A stretch of 64,000 nt of DNA from Ignavibacteria bacterium (GTDB lineage: Bacteria; Bacteroidota; Ignavibacteria; Kapaibacteriales; UBA2268): the NCBI GenBank assembly GCA_026416955.1, contig JAOAEE010000013.1:1-64000 (forward strand). Reading direction: 5' to 3'. Below are positions 28,916 to 39,485 of this stretch, piece after piece. The notes under the pieces are model-generated. The model was not told where the DNA came from. It made no database searches and saw only the letters and a list, made by a program, of their open reading frames with translations. Numbering within the stretch: position 1 is the stretch's first letter; every line of letters starts with the position of its first letter. Position numbers and translations under genes: made by a program.

Positions 28916-30589
28916 ATGAAAATTAGTTTTTTTACATTAATAATTGTTTTGTTTTCTTTTGCCCAAATTTTTTGTGGTGAAATTGAAGTTATAAAACTTC
29001 CAAACAACGTAAATTCACATTTCGACGAATTTCCTTGTTTTTTCAAGGATGAGAAACTTTTCTTTATAAGGAAGGAAAAAAATGTTTTTTCTACTTTGTA
29101 TTCTAAGTCTCCTAACTTTGACGAAACAGAAAATTTTAGGATAACAAAAAAATATTTCAAGCTTTCTGGCAATTTCTTTTCATCAACCGACGCAGAAAAT
29201 TCTGAATTTTTCATATTTTCTGGGAAGTTACCCAACCGAAACGACAATGATATTTTTTGTTTCAAAAGAAACAAAAAAAACAATGAAATTCTTCAAATAT
29301 ATTTTCCTTACAATACTGATGGCTTTGAATCCCATCCTCAATTCATTTCAAAAGGTAACAAGATTGTTTTCGTTTCGGAAGTTACTTCCGAAACTAATCG
29401 AAACACCGATATTTTTATATCCGACTTTACTAATGAAAAGTTTGAAAAGCCTATTGATATTAAAGAAGTTAATACTGAACTTAACGAAATCACTCCTTTT
29501 ATAGATGAACAAGGTAATTTATACTTTTCTCGTTTTGATACAACTAATTACAATTTATATAAAGCAGAAAAAATTTCTGACAATATTTGGTCTAAACCTA
29601 GACGATTGCCATTTCCAATTAATACTGAATACAACGAACTTTGCCCAATTGTGATAAATAATAAAATTTTCTTCGCAAGCGATAGAGAAAAGAATATATC
29701 TGGTTTTGATATCTACTCGGCTAATCTATGCCTTCCAGTCTTTCTTGAAATAAGTTTTTACGAAAACCCACGACTTTTTTCTTCTTTCGACAAAATGCTT
29801 CTACTTGATTCTAATGAAAATATTATCGAGGGCAAATATTTGGGCGATAACACAGTTTTATCCTTAGATTTATTACCGAATAAGATTTATCTTGTTAAAA
29901 TTTATAATGAATGTACCAAAGAAACATATTTCAAAAAGCAATTTAAAACACTTTGTTTGGATACATCTTATGTAAAGTATGTAATAAGATACAACTTTCC
30001 TAGTAATTTGACACAAGAAGTAAACTTACCTTTCTTTTTGTCTGGATACTACAAACCAATAACTCGATACAATTTAGAACAAATAAAAAAATTATTTGAT
30101 TTGAATATCATCGGTACAAATGATACTACAAACTATATAGAATTCCCTTCCCCAACCTATTTCGATATTGGTCTCAAAGTCGAGGAAACTCTTTCAAATA
30201 TTGTCCAGCAAATTTCTTACTTTACAAAGATGTTCCAAAAAGGTTGCATTCCCCAGAGCAAAATTCTAAAAATTGAGATTACTGGCTACGCAGACCCTCG
30301 TGCACTTAGCCCTAAAGCAAAGTTTTTCGAAGAAAGTATTTTTGACGACAAAATGAACTTTTTTTTGGAAAAAGGAACTATACTTAGTAATGATATTCTT
30401 TCAAAATTAAGAGCATATTTCACAGCAAGAGAAATTAAGAATCAACTTGTTAAAAACTTTGGTTATTCTCTAATAGATAAATTTATCGATTGGGAAATCA
30501 AGGGTGGTGGGATAATTAAAGAAGAAGAAGATTACCTCTTGTTAAGAAAAGTTAACATCAAAATATATTTCGAGAACAGAGGATTGTAA
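28916..30589 (+). CDS. exported protein with PD40/TolB-like propeller repeats and an OmpA-like end
   Basis: This 557-residue protein has a signal peptide (about 1-21) and TolB/PD40-type repeats (for example the GNKIVFVSE, GNLYFSRFD and NKIFFASDRE strands). A middle beta region follows, and the end has a weakly OmpA-like segment (KIEITGYADPRA, then REIKNQLVKNFGY). The arrangement resembles PD40-OmpA envelope proteins of Bacteroidota, but the OmpA signature is too weak to be sure. It converges on the penicillin acylase gene with one base between the stops and no terminator. Location is periplasm or outer membrane. Confidence 0.7.
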   Translation: MKISFFTLIIVLFSFAQIFCGEIEVIKLPNNVNSHFDEFPCFFKDEKLFFIRKEKNVFSTLYSKSPNFDETENFRITKKYFKLSGNFFSSTDAENSEFFIFSGKLPNRNDNDIFCFKRNKKNNEILQIYFPYNTDGFESHPQFISKGNKIVFVSEVTSETNRNTDIFISDFTNEKFEKPIDIKEVNTELNEITPFIDEQGNLYFSRFDTTNYNLYKAEKISDNIWSKPRRLPFPINTEYNELCPIVINNKIFFASDREKNISGFDIYSANLCLPVFLEISFYENPRLFSSFDKMLLLDSNENIIEGKYLGDNTVLSLDLLPNKIYLVKIYNECTKETYFKKQFKTLCLDTSYVKYVIRYNFPSNLTQEVNLPFFLSGYYKPITRYNLEQIKKLFDLNIIGTNDTTNYIEFPSPTYFDIGLKVEETLSNIVQQISYFTKMFQKGCIPQSKILKIEITGYADPRALSPKAKFFEESIFDDKMNFFLEKGTILSNDILSKLRAYFTAREIKNQLVKNFGYSLIDKFIDWEIKGGGIIKEEEDYLLLRKVNIKIYFENRGL

Positions 30590-30590
30590 A

Positions 30591-33077
30591 TTATTCTTTC
30601 TTTGAATTTACAACAGCAAATAATTTAAATCGACTATCTGGAAACTTGGACATAGAAAAAGAAATGTATCCACCACTAATCCAAAGTTGAAACTGGTCGG
30701 AGTAATTTTTGCTCATATTCTGTCCAGAGTTTCCGCCGGGTAAGACAAAATACACAACTGAATCGCTCATATCTGCAATAAAGCGTGCAGAAGGACCAAC
30801 TTCGACTTTTCCCGGGGTAAACAATTTAGTACCGGAATAATTAATAGTCGAATTATTTCCTCCAATAGGAATTTCATTTAAGGAAAAACTAGGTTCTAAA
30901 AATATCATAGCCGAGAAAGGATGCTCCAATTTTAATTTGTGCCACTTTCCATAATTCCATTCGTTAATATTATCTGAAATTTCTTTTTTCAAGTAATCAA
31001 TAGCATCTTTGAAACTCTTTAAAATAATTTCTTCCTTTGTTTCTATCCAATTTGTTGAGCTATTATCAAAAAAAATTGAGGAAGTATCGGCAATTAGTTC
31101 CAAAAACTTACGAGTAGCTATAAAATCAAGATAAAGAAATTGGTTGAATAAAGTTTCTCCAATATCGTCTTTCAAAGTGTTCTCTAAAAATTTAATCATA
31201 AAGATTTGGTAAATCGAAGGAGAAACATAATTTTCCGAAAAAATATAATCCCACTTTTTCAACTTTTCCAATGCCCTCTTTTCCAATGAGTTTAGCTTAG
31301 TAAAATTGTTGTCGCTTTCCAAAATTGGCAAAATTTTACCAAGAACGAACCTTGCTTGTTCGGAAAATTTGTCATTTTGAATAACCTCAATGTTTAAAAC
31401 TTCTTCGGGTTTGCTTTTGGACAAAAGATTGAAAATTCTAAAGGCACGCGAAGGGTCGCCCCAATAGTTACTTAAATAATAAGGACCATTAAAAGTTTTA
31501 TTATTTGCGTTAAATAAGAAACCTTCCGATGGATTGTAGATACTAAATTCATTACCCAACTTATGGTATCCCACCCAAGATGCTGAATGATGAAATGCAG
31601 GAAAATTTGGATGTATATTATTTCTAATTGGAATGTTGCCAGCAAGCATCAGTCCGATATTTCCTTTTGCGTCTGCATATGAAATGTTCAAAGCAGGAAC
31701 GCCCCAATACTTTTTTGCTTCTAAAAACTGGTTCCAATTCTCTGCGGTACAAATCAGAAATAGTGCTTTTACTTCATTGCTAACGGTTCTACCAGTCCAT
31801 TTAAAAGTCAAAGCAAAGGTATCGGGATAAATTGGAGAGTTTTTAATTCCATAAAAAGAAGTTGATACTGAACTATCCTTTAAAAGTAAAAAATCCGAGA
31901 TAATGATATCTTTTCCAATAAATCTTTGATAGTAAACAAAATCAGTTGAGTTTTTTACTCTAATAGTATCTGTTTTAAAAGTAATTCTAATTTTTTGAAG
32001 TGAATCTAGTACATACTTCCCACTTAAATCTACTTTGTGAAAAAAAAAGTCGCAATCGTCAATCATTCCATTTGTTATTCCCCAAGAAATATAATCATTT
32101 CTGCCAATTAATGGCAAAGGAATTCCCGGAATACATAGTCCGACAATGTTTATTTTCGAACTAGTAATATGCAATTGGTACCAAATAGGGGGTAAAGACA
32201 GTTTCAAGTGTGGGTCTGATGCAAGAATTGCTTTCTTCCCTTGGTTAGATTCGCTTTGAACAACCCAAGTGTTACTTCCAACAAAGCTGTTTAGAAATGG
32301 ATAATACTTTTGAAAATAAAAAATTGAGTGAGAGAAGTAATTTTTGGAAAATATCTTATCAAGTCTTCGAGAGTTTTCATTTACAAAATTTTGAGAAACT
32401 GTATCGGAAAGAAAGAAATGAACATTATCAACCTTATTTGGTAATAAGTTAATTGCTTTATCTATTCCAACATTATTCGCAATATCGAAATATGTTAAAT
32501 CCATCCAAAAAGAAAAATTCATAGTAAAAGCCATAAGTCTGCCAATTAGAATACAATCCAAAGGGGTCCAAGGTTTTGGTTTGTATCCAAGAGTTTGAAA
32601 TTCAATTGGAAGTCTATTCGAATTTTTTTCAATGTAATAATTGACCCCGTTAGAGAAAGCATTTAGCAAAGATAATGAAAAGGAATCTAGGTTATTAATA
32701 ACAAGTTCAGAAGTTTCTTTCAACTGTAAGGAACGAAAATATTGATCAAACTTAACTGTTTCTATACCAAAAATCTCCGAAAGTTCACCTTTTGCAACTC
32801 TCCGCAAATAATCCATTTGCCACAATCTATCGGAAGCTTGGGCAAAACCCACCCCAAAAATTGCGTCTAAAAACTTATCGGCAATAATATGTGGTATCCC
32901 ATACTGGTTTTTATATACTTCTACTTTTTGTATGACCTTTTCGCTTTCTCCAAATATTGGTTCCTCAACAACCGAAACACTTGCAATATTAATTGAAAAA
33001 ATAATAAATAATGAAATTGCAAACAAAACAACTAAAAAAACAAAGAAAAAATTAACTTTGTTTAAAGGGAATTTCAT
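30591..33077 (-). CDS. penicillin acylase family N-terminal nucleophile hydrolase
   Basis: This 828-residue S45-family precursor has an N-terminal membrane or signal segment. The alpha-subunit region contains YGIPHI and ASDRLWQMD. The autocatalytic boundary before Ser268 (GSNTWVV) would free the beta-subunit nucleophile, and downstream DPHLKLSLPPIWYQ is typical. Family members cleave penicillins, N-acyl homoserine lactones or other acyl amides; the substrate cannot be read here. I chose the ATG at 33077, because the upstream in-frame start is TTG and overlaps the epimerase gene. It is the last gene of a five-gene minus-strand run. Confidence 0.9.
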   Translation of the reverse strand: MKFPLNKVNFFFVFLVVLFAISLFIIFSINIASVSVVEEPIFGESEKVIQKVEVYKNQYGIPHIIADKFLDAIFGVGFAQASDRLWQMDYLRRVAKGELSEIFGIETVKFDQYFRSLQLKETSELVINNLDSFSLSLLNAFSNGVNYYIEKNSNRLPIEFQTLGYKPKPWTPLDCILIGRLMAFTMNFSFWMDLTYFDIANNVGIDKAINLLPNKVDNVHFFLSDTVSQNFVNENSRRLDKIFSKNYFSHSIFYFQKYYPFLNSFVGSNTWVVQSESNQGKKAILASDPHLKLSLPPIWYQLHITSSKINIVGLCIPGIPLPLIGRNDYISWGITNGMIDDCDFFFHKVDLSGKYVLDSLQKIRITFKTDTIRVKNSTDFVYYQRFIGKDIIISDFLLLKDSSVSTSFYGIKNSPIYPDTFALTFKWTGRTVSNEVKALFLICTAENWNQFLEAKKYWGVPALNISYADAKGNIGLMLAGNIPIRNNIHPNFPAFHHSASWVGYHKLGNEFSIYNPSEGFLFNANNKTFNGPYYLSNYWGDPSRAFRIFNLLSKSKPEEVLNIEVIQNDKFSEQARFVLGKILPILESDNNFTKLNSLEKRALEKLKKWDYIFSENYVSPSIYQIFMIKFLENTLKDDIGETLFNQFLYLDFIATRKFLELIADTSSIFFDNSSTNWIETKEEIILKSFKDAIDYLKKEISDNINEWNYGKWHKLKLEHPFSAMIFLEPSFSLNEIPIGGNNSTINYSGTKLFTPGKVEVGPSARFIADMSDSVVYFVLPGGNSGQNMSKNYSDQFQLWISGGYISFSMSKFPDSRFKLFAVVNSKKE

Positions 33078-33091
33078 AAATGTATTTAATT

Positions 33092-34075
33092 TCAAATCCA
33101 GTTATTTTCTAAATACCATTTATATGTCGAAGGGAAACCTTCTTCTGGCTTGACTTTTTGCTGAAAACCCAACAATCTTTCTGCCTTTTTCCCCGAACAA
33201 ACCCAATATTTTTGGACAAAATCCCGTGCCTTTTCAAGATTAAACACTGGGGTTTTCCCCAAAAATGCACCTACAAGCTCAGAAACATAACCTGCAGCAA
33301 GTACTAACGAATTCGGTATTCTAATTTTGATTGTCTTTTTCCCCGTTGCTCGAACTAAGCATTCTATCAAATATGCCCAAGAATAAGGTTTTTCGGATGA
33401 AAGAAAGAAAATCTCCCCAGTAGATTTTTCGGACAGAGTAGCAAGGAATAATCCCTCGACAGCATCATTGCAATGAAGTAAACTCAAATACTTGTCGTTG
33501 GAACCAATATAAGGGGCAATTCCTTTGTGCACTAAACGAAACATATCTACCAAAGCAGTATCTCTTGGTCCATAAATAGCTGGAAGTCTTACTATTGTAA
33601 TTGGAAACAAGTCTTTAAAATTAAGGACTTCTTTCTCTCCTTCTAATTTACTTTGACCATAACTTGTAATTGGTTTACATTCGGTAGTTTCGTCAACAGG
33701 TTCTTCCAATGATTTTGCAGGTCCAACAACAGTTTGGCTACTACAATAAACAAATTTTTTAATATTCGGATTATATTTTTCGATTGCTTTCAACAAATAA
33801 AAAGTCGAATCCCTATTACCCTTCAAATATCCATTATAGTCTTTAGCAGCAATTGTTCCAGCGACGTGAACTACATAATCCACACCTTCGATAGCATTTT
33901 GAAGACTTTCAGGCGACTCAAATTCCGACAAGAATAACTGATAACCACGGTCTTTTACCCATCGTAAGTTACTTGTTTTCCGTACAGTACAACGAACTTT
34001 AAAACCTTGGGATTGAAAATATTCTGCAACGAAACTACCTATGAAACCAGTAGCCCCAGTAACTAAAACTTCCAT
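33092..34075 (-). CDS. NAD-dependent epimerase/dehydratase (extended SDR)
   Basis: This 327-residue protein has an N-terminal Rossmann motif (GATGFIGS) and the active-site pair YxxxK (YGQSKLEGE) with an upstream Ser-rich strand (YCSSQTVVG). The architecture is that of extended short-chain dehydrogenases such as sugar epimerases, dihydroflavonol-reductase-like enzymes or 3-beta-HSD-like enzymes. It is cytosolic. It lies two bases after the subtilase stop and 14 bases before penicillin acylase, among surface-protein genes. Substrate unknown. Confidence 0.87.
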   Translation of the reverse strand: MEVLVTGATGFIGSFVAEYFQSQGFKVRCTVRKTSNLRWVKDRGYQLFLSEFESPESLQNAIEGVDYVVHVAGTIAAKDYNGYLKGNRDSTFYLLKAIEKYNPNIKKFVYCSSQTVVGPAKSLEEPVDETTECKPITSYGQSKLEGEKEVLNFKDLFPITIVRLPAIYGPRDTALVDMFRLVHKGIAPYIGSNDKYLSLLHCNDAVEGLFLATLSEKSTGEIFFLSSEKPYSWAYLIECLVRATGKKTIKIRIPNSLVLAAGYVSELVGAFLGKTPVFNLEKARDFVQKYWVCSGKKAERLLGFQQKVKPEEGFPSTYKWYLENNWI

Positions 34076-34077
34076 TT

Positions 34078-37000
34078 TTACATCTTAATAAATTTACTTG
34101 ATATTACATTAGATTTCGAAATAATTCTTACAAAGTAAATTCCAGAGTTAATACCTTCTAGATTAACAAAATATTTACCAGACACAAAGTCAAGCTCTGA
34201 TAACTTTTTCCTAAGAAATTCATTCCCAAAAGCATCGACAATGGTTAATTCTGGATCTTCATCAAAATTAGGAATATTGACAAACAAGAAATTGTTTGCT
34301 GGATTTGGAAATAAATTAAAATTATGTTTTTGACTCTCAACAGTTGAAATTTGTTTTTTCCCATAACCAATCAAGTCGATTTGAATTTGATTTGGCTCTG
34401 CATCACTTTCTATGATTAGTTTCGCAGTTCGTAAACCTTCTTGCTTCGGAATGAACCTCACTCGAACTTGTATTTCTTCCCCGGGAGGAATGCTATTTGC
34501 TACACTGCCAAAGAGTTTAAATTCATCTGCATTTGATACAATAGTATCTATCCTAGCAGACAACATTGCAGAAGTATTTCCAGTATTTTTAATGCTTACA
34601 TATTTCAGTTTGTTCGACCCAATACTTACAGTGTCGTAGTTTAAGCTTGATTCAGAAGTTAACTGAATCTCCTTTTTCACAGTTAAAGGCTCAAGAGCAA
34701 AATCTAAATAACTCACACTCAAACCTACTTGCCATAATCTAACCAGAGACTTGTTAATTACTACATTTGTACCAGTTTCTACAACACCTGTAAATTCATT
34801 CAAAATTGAATTCCAGGTATTTCCAAGGTCAGAAGTTCCAAATATTTGTCCCCCAGCACACAATACATACATAACCTTTGAGTTTTCTGGGGTAAAAAGA
34901 TAAATTGGAACATACCCATTTTGAGTGAAGTTATATTGTCTTGTTTTCCAACTTTTTCCACCATCGGTTGTTATTGCTAAATAAGCAGGAGCAGTTGCGT
35001 CGTTTGTTTCACGATATATAGCCATTCCGTAAAGGCTGTCTCTAAAAGTAATGTAGGAAACAATTGTTGCATTCGAAATAGTGGAAAAACTCCAGTTTTT
35101 TCCTCGGTTACTTGAATAGAAAATTCTACCAGAATTTGTACCGAACCAAAGATAATCATTCCATCGAGCTGTTGAGTTCACAAAGCCTGTTTCGCCACTG
35201 TTAGGTAAAGGAACACCCAGAACTGGTTGCCAAGTTGCTCCTCCATCCGTTGTGCGACCAATTCCCCAGTTCCCATTTTTGGGGTCACCTAAGAAAATGC
35301 CTTCGTTTTGGTCGAAAAAGTAAATAGCATTAATAAATCCGGTAATGCTGGAAACATTTAATGAAGTCCATGTCTGCCCAGAATTAATAGTTTTGTATAT
35401 ATATGCCGTCGTTTGATTTTGGGAGCCGCTCCCAGCAATTGCAGTCGTAGAATTAAATCCATATATACAATAAATTGATTGCGAGGATATGTAATTTGCC
35501 GAAGTAGTTCCAGAACGAACAAGAACAAACCCACTATAAGTGCCGAACATACCACCTTGCCCAACAGCCCATAAACAATCTGATTGAGGTGATGAAGCTC
35601 CAAACCAAGTTGGCTTATAAGCATCTGGCAAAGTAAAAACTTTTGTGAGTTTGTTTTCCGAATTCATCTTGATAGGGATTGAAAGTATCTGATAATCGAC
35701 ATATTCAGAAGATTCAAAAGTACATAACAAAAAAGCATTTCCAGAATACCAAGGGTTATTTTCTAAAAGTGCTACTGTCAAATTCACATCTTTTTCTGCC
35801 AATGTTGTTAAACTTCCAAGGGAAAACTCACTTTGGCTTAAAGTGAGAAAATTATTCATTGGCCGAATTTTTAATACAACATTTCCCGATGGCCCAAGGA
35901 AGTTTTTAACCTTTAATTGCAATACCTTCGGTGAGTAATCTGTTATTGCTGTACCCTGAGCAAATTTATATTCAATAATTTCAACACCTGGAACGTTTGG
36001 TCGGCTTGGTGCGTTATAATAAACAGCTTTGTAGGCATTTATTTTGCCATAGTAATAAGGTCTTCTATTGGGATCAGAAGTTAATACATTATCTGAGGTT
36101 GAGCGAATTTGATGCAAAATCTGCTTCGGGGTCCATTCTTTATGAAGGGACGCAACTAAACCAGCAACCCCAGATACTATTGGCGATGCCATAGATGTCC
36201 CATTCTGACTTGAATAGGAATTATTTGGCATTGTGGAGTAAATGCTTTGACCCGGAGCGTAAACGGTTACCTTTACACCCCAATTCGAAAAACTCGCAAC
36301 TTGATTGGAGCTATTTGAAGCCCCTACACACAAAACATTATCGTAACCAGCAGGATATTGTCCACCATAATCAATGAATGCTCCATCATTTCCAGCAGCA
36401 ACGACTACAAGACTCCCTTTTTCTAAAGCAAAGTTTATAATATCTTGTTCTGCTGGACTAAAGCCGGGTCCCCCCCAACTACAATTTATTACTTTTGCTC
36501 CCAACTTTGATGCATAGACAATTGCTTCGTAGCCACGGAAAATGCCCATACCACCTTGGTCGGGAGAACATTTTATCGGTAAAATAGAACAACTAAAGCC
36601 CGGAGAAGCAATCCCAACATTATTATTAGTTACTGCCGAAGCCAAACCAGCAACGTGAGTCCCGTGGTACCCCTGAATGTTTGTTGGATTGTTATCTTCA
36701 CGATAATTACCACTCATTAAGTCTTGCGAAGTTACATTTCCTACAAAATCCCAACCTCTAATGTCGTCCACCTTACCATTGCCATCGTCGTCAATATTAT
36801 TGTCAGGAATTTCTTTGGGATTAGTCCAAATGTTTGCATTTAAATCGGGATGTTGCCAATCAACTCCACTATCGATAATAGCAATTACAATACTCTTATC
36901 TCCTTTAGTATAATCCCAAGCCTTAGGTAATTGAATATTATTTATGTACCACTGAGAACCAATACTCGGGTCGTTAGGTGTGAAATCGAAAATTTGTCGT

Positions 37001-37473
37001 ATATAAATTGGAGTTGCATATTCAACATCTGGGGAATTCATCAATTCTTTGCAAACTTCGTACGGGTCTATTTCATTTGCAAAGTAAACTTCAAATATCC
37101 GTTCAATTCCAATATTATCGGAATTCAGTGGAGAATCTTGTATATTTTCCAAAAAAGGTGCTCTAATTTTCGAAACATTATATTTGGACAAAATTTCTGA
37201 AACACTACCCAAGTGAATTCTTGAAAAGAGTTTGTCGAAACTAACTAAATTTTTTGTCTTAATGTGTATCGCTTGTTTTAGCAAGAATTCTTCTGGCACC
37301 CTATAAATTGGAAAAATTTTGGAAATTCCATTTCCATCATTTGGCTCAATTGTTACATAATATTCTGGCTGAATTGCCTTTTTGCTATTTTGCAAATTGG
37401 GATTATAAACAGCTGATTGGCTTACATAAGTTACAATGCAAGCAATAACGAAAAGCAAAACCAATTTCTTCAT
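34078..37473 (-). CDS. T9SS-exported subtilisin-like protease with BNR-type repeats
   Basis: This 1131-residue secreted S8 protease has a signal peptide, a propeptide and a catalytic domain with Asp201 (IIDSGVD), His270 (YHGTHVAG), oxyanion Asn362 (AAGND) and Ser427 (NGTSMASP). A beta-propeller region of Ycf48/BNR-type repeats follows (about 640-900; TINSGQTW, TTDGGATW, SSNRGKNW, TSDLGNTW). Then come a choice-of-anchor D module (about 940-1030) and a T9SS type A sorting domain (about 1050-1131; NLFPNPA, NSGIYFVRI, terminal SSKFIKM). It is exported by T9SS to the surface and likely degrades protein. The 5' end is 25 bases past the DUF4397-like gene. Confidence 0.93.
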   Translation of the reverse strand: MKKLVLLFVIACIVTYVSQSAVYNPNLQNSKKAIQPEYYVTIEPNDGNGISKIFPIYRVPEEFLLKQAIHIKTKNLVSFDKLFSRIHLGSVSEILSKYNVSKIRAPFLENIQDSPLNSDNIGIERIFEVYFANEIDPYEVCKELMNSPDVEYATPIYIRQIFDFTPNDPSIGSQWYINNIQLPKAWDYTKGDKSIVIAIIDSGVDWQHPDLNANIWTNPKEIPDNNIDDDGNGKVDDIRGWDFVGNVTSQDLMSGNYREDNNPTNIQGYHGTHVAGLASAVTNNNVGIASPGFSCSILPIKCSPDQGGMGIFRGYEAIVYASKLGAKVINCSWGGPGFSPAEQDIINFALEKGSLVVVAAGNDGAFIDYGGQYPAGYDNVLCVGASNSSNQVASFSNWGVKVTVYAPGQSIYSTMPNNSYSSQNGTSMASPIVSGVAGLVASLHKEWTPKQILHQIRSTSDNVLTSDPNRRPYYYGKINAYKAVYYNAPSRPNVPGVEIIEYKFAQGTAITDYSPKVLQLKVKNFLGPSGNVVLKIRPMNNFLTLSQSEFSLGSLTTLAEKDVNLTVALLENNPWYSGNAFLLCTFESSEYVDYQILSIPIKMNSENKLTKVFTLPDAYKPTWFGASSPQSDCLWAVGQGGMFGTYSGFVLVRSGTTSANYISSQSIYCIYGFNSTTAIAGSGSQNQTTAYIYKTINSGQTWTSLNVSSITGFINAIYFFDQNEGIFLGDPKNGNWGIGRTTDGGATWQPVLGVPLPNSGETGFVNSTARWNDYLWFGTNSGRIFYSSNRGKNWSFSTISNATIVSYITFRDSLYGMAIYRETNDATAPAYLAITTDGGKSWKTRQYNFTQNGYVPIYLFTPENSKVMYVLCAGGQIFGTSDLGNTWNSILNEFTGVVETGTNVVINKSLVRLWQVGLSVSYLDFALEPLTVKKEIQLTSESSLNYDTVSIGSNKLKYVSIKNTGNTSAMLSARIDTIVSNADEFKLFGSVANSIPPGEEIQVRVRFIPKQEGLRTAKLIIESDAEPNQIQIDLIGYGKKQISTVESQKHNFNLFPNPANNFLFVNIPNFDEDPELTIVDAFGNEFLRKKLSELDFVSGKYFVNLEGINSGIYFVRIISKSNVISSKFIKM

Positions 37474-37498
37474 AACACTCTAATTTTTATCCAACAAA

Positions 37499-39436
37499 CT
37501 AATATTCTTGCAAAACAATTAGCGAGAAACCTTTTTTCCCTGTTCCCAAAAATACCAATGAATAATTTTTTCCAAAGGACAAAAAAATATCGTTGAACTG
37601 TGCAAGCATTTTATTTTTCACATTGTCGTAAAAAACTAAGGAAAACTTTCTTTCTAAGAAGACTTTTTCCACATTGCTAACTTCCCCGTAATTAAGTTCT
37701 TTAACAACCACTTTTTGTTTAGCGCTATCATAAAAAATGCCTACATTTTCTATTTCTTTCGATGCGTTAAAAAAACGTCTTCTATAAGAACCCATCTCAT
37801 TTCCCATAGAAGGAATGGAAATATCAAAAAAATCGAAATCCTGTCCATAACCTGCAATAACAAACAACCCAGTTTTATTTACATCGAGGGTAATTTCCTT
37901 TTCAACTTTATTAATCAAAATTTTTCTAATACTTTTAGGCAGAACTGTAGCAAAACTTTCCTTAGAGTCAATCTTAATGTTTTGTAAATAATTTGGAAAA
38001 GATATACTAAGGTTTGGCAAATCCAAAAAACCATTTAGAACTTGTACAAAACACCCAGTTTCGAGTTCTTCTATATATGAATCCTCTTGTTCATCTAAAA
38101 GCAATGATAAATCAATTTTTCCACTAGAATTTTTGTGAATAACAATCAAATAAGATTTATCGGGATAAATTGTTGTAAATGAAGACTTTATCAAAAAAGC
38201 TGGTTCGGTCGAAGAAAACAAAGTTAATGGAAGATAACCAGGTTCAATCAAGATTGGGTTGCTAACCCTATTACTTTTTAATCCAGTGGCAAGAATCTCC
38301 CCAGATTTATATCCTATAGGATTATTTATGTTTCGTGTTCCCAACGATAACGTAAAGGCAAAATTTGTATCGACCGAATTCAAAACTCTAATAATTGAAC
38401 GACCAACTGTCGGTTCTTTAATAATAACTGGCGGAACAATTAATAACTTTTTATTATTGTATACACTATCAAAAACGAAAAGAGAATATTTTTTAAAAAT
38501 ATCGAAAGAATAACCAATAAAATTATCTGAAGTGTTAGAAATTACCCTAATACTATCAAGATTGGAACTTTGGCACGCAGAAATATTAACATACTTAGAT
38601 ATTTTTTTCGGTTCTAAATTTTCGACTAAAACTTGTGTAGGAACCCTTTGCAATGAAATGTTTTCAGAAGAAAAGTTAACGACCCTTAAATGGGAAACTC
38701 TTTCCTCTTTTGGTATAAGTTCAATTAAGCTTGTTTGTGTAGTATCGTAGTCATCATAAAGAAAAAGACCGTAGGAACCATTCTTTTTGGGAGCAAAGAA
38801 CAGCGTATATTCTCTATCTTCCAAAAATGTCAAGGAGTACGTGTTATAAAAGTTGGAAATATTTCCATCATTCAAAACAATAGAAATAGTGTAGGAACCA
38901 TAAGGTATTGTTTTTAAATAGGGATAATTAAAATAAGAGACACTGGAAACAAGTGGTTTACCGTTTGGGCAACCTTCAATAATTGAAACTTTTAAATTAG
39001 AATCTCGAACAAGATTGACAAACTTAAAATGAGACATTCCTAATTTTTTTGGCAAACCGTAAGTTGTAGATAAAATAAGAAAGGTATCTATATCGCTCCC
39101 CTCTTTAAGGGATTTACCAGAAATAATTAAATAGCGAGTTTCCCGAACAAGCCGAATTTTCCGAGGAGTAGTATACACCTTTCGATTATTTTGATAAAAT
39201 TCAATATTAATTGAATCAAATGGGGGTGGCATAATGGCGTTTGATATTTCAAGATAACCAAGTTTATTTGACAATTGTGAACCATTGTACCCCCAGGAAA
39301 CAAAATCATTGCTATTATAAGCATTCAAAAGCCTAATCCTTATGCTCTTGTAAGGCGGTGGTGGATTTACTAAATTCGGGTCCTCTTTTGCACAAGAAAA
39401 TAGTATTAATAAAGCAAAAAAATATATTTTTTTCAT
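37499..39436 (-). CDS. lipoprotein of tandem DUF4397-like domains
   Basis: This 645-residue lipoprotein has a signal ending in LFSC (Cys near 15). It contains about five degenerate beta-sandwich modules, each opening with an R-x-x-N motif (SIRIRLLN, SHFKFVN, SHLRVVN, SIIRVLN, CFVQVLN). DUF4397 domains characteristically begin this way. The repeats are poorly conserved, so the exact number is uncertain. Function is unknown; the modules are usually found in envelope proteins. I chose the ATG at 39436 because the in-frame start at 39445 is TTG. It sits between the VWA-ASH protein gene (49-base gap) and the subtilase gene. Confidence 0.7.
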   Translation of the reverse strand: MKKIYFFALLILFSCAKEDPNLVNPPPPYKSIRIRLLNAYNSNDFVSWGYNGSQLSNKLGYLEISNAIMPPPFDSINIEFYQNNRKVYTTPRKIRLVRETRYLIISGKSLKEGSDIDTFLILSTTYGLPKKLGMSHFKFVNLVRDSNLKVSIIEGCPNGKPLVSSVSYFNYPYLKTIPYGSYTISIVLNDGNISNFYNTYSLTFLEDREYTLFFAPKKNGSYGLFLYDDYDTTQTSLIELIPKEERVSHLRVVNFSSENISLQRVPTQVLVENLEPKKISKYVNISACQSSNLDSIRVISNTSDNFIGYSFDIFKKYSLFVFDSVYNNKKLLIVPPVIIKEPTVGRSIIRVLNSVDTNFAFTLSLGTRNINNPIGYKSGEILATGLKSNRVSNPILIEPGYLPLTLFSSTEPAFLIKSSFTTIYPDKSYLIVIHKNSSGKIDLSLLLDEQEDSYIEELETGCFVQVLNGFLDLPNLSISFPNYLQNIKIDSKESFATVLPKSIRKILINKVEKEITLDVNKTGLFVIAGYGQDFDFFDISIPSMGNEMGSYRRRFFNASKEIENVGIFYDSAKQKVVVKELNYGEVSNVEKVFLERKFSLVFYDNVKNKMLAQFNDIFLSFGKNYSLVFLGTGKKGFSLIVLQEY

Positions 39437-39485
39437 TACTTCCAACTTAAAACAAATTCAAAAATATCAAGAACCCTTCAACATC

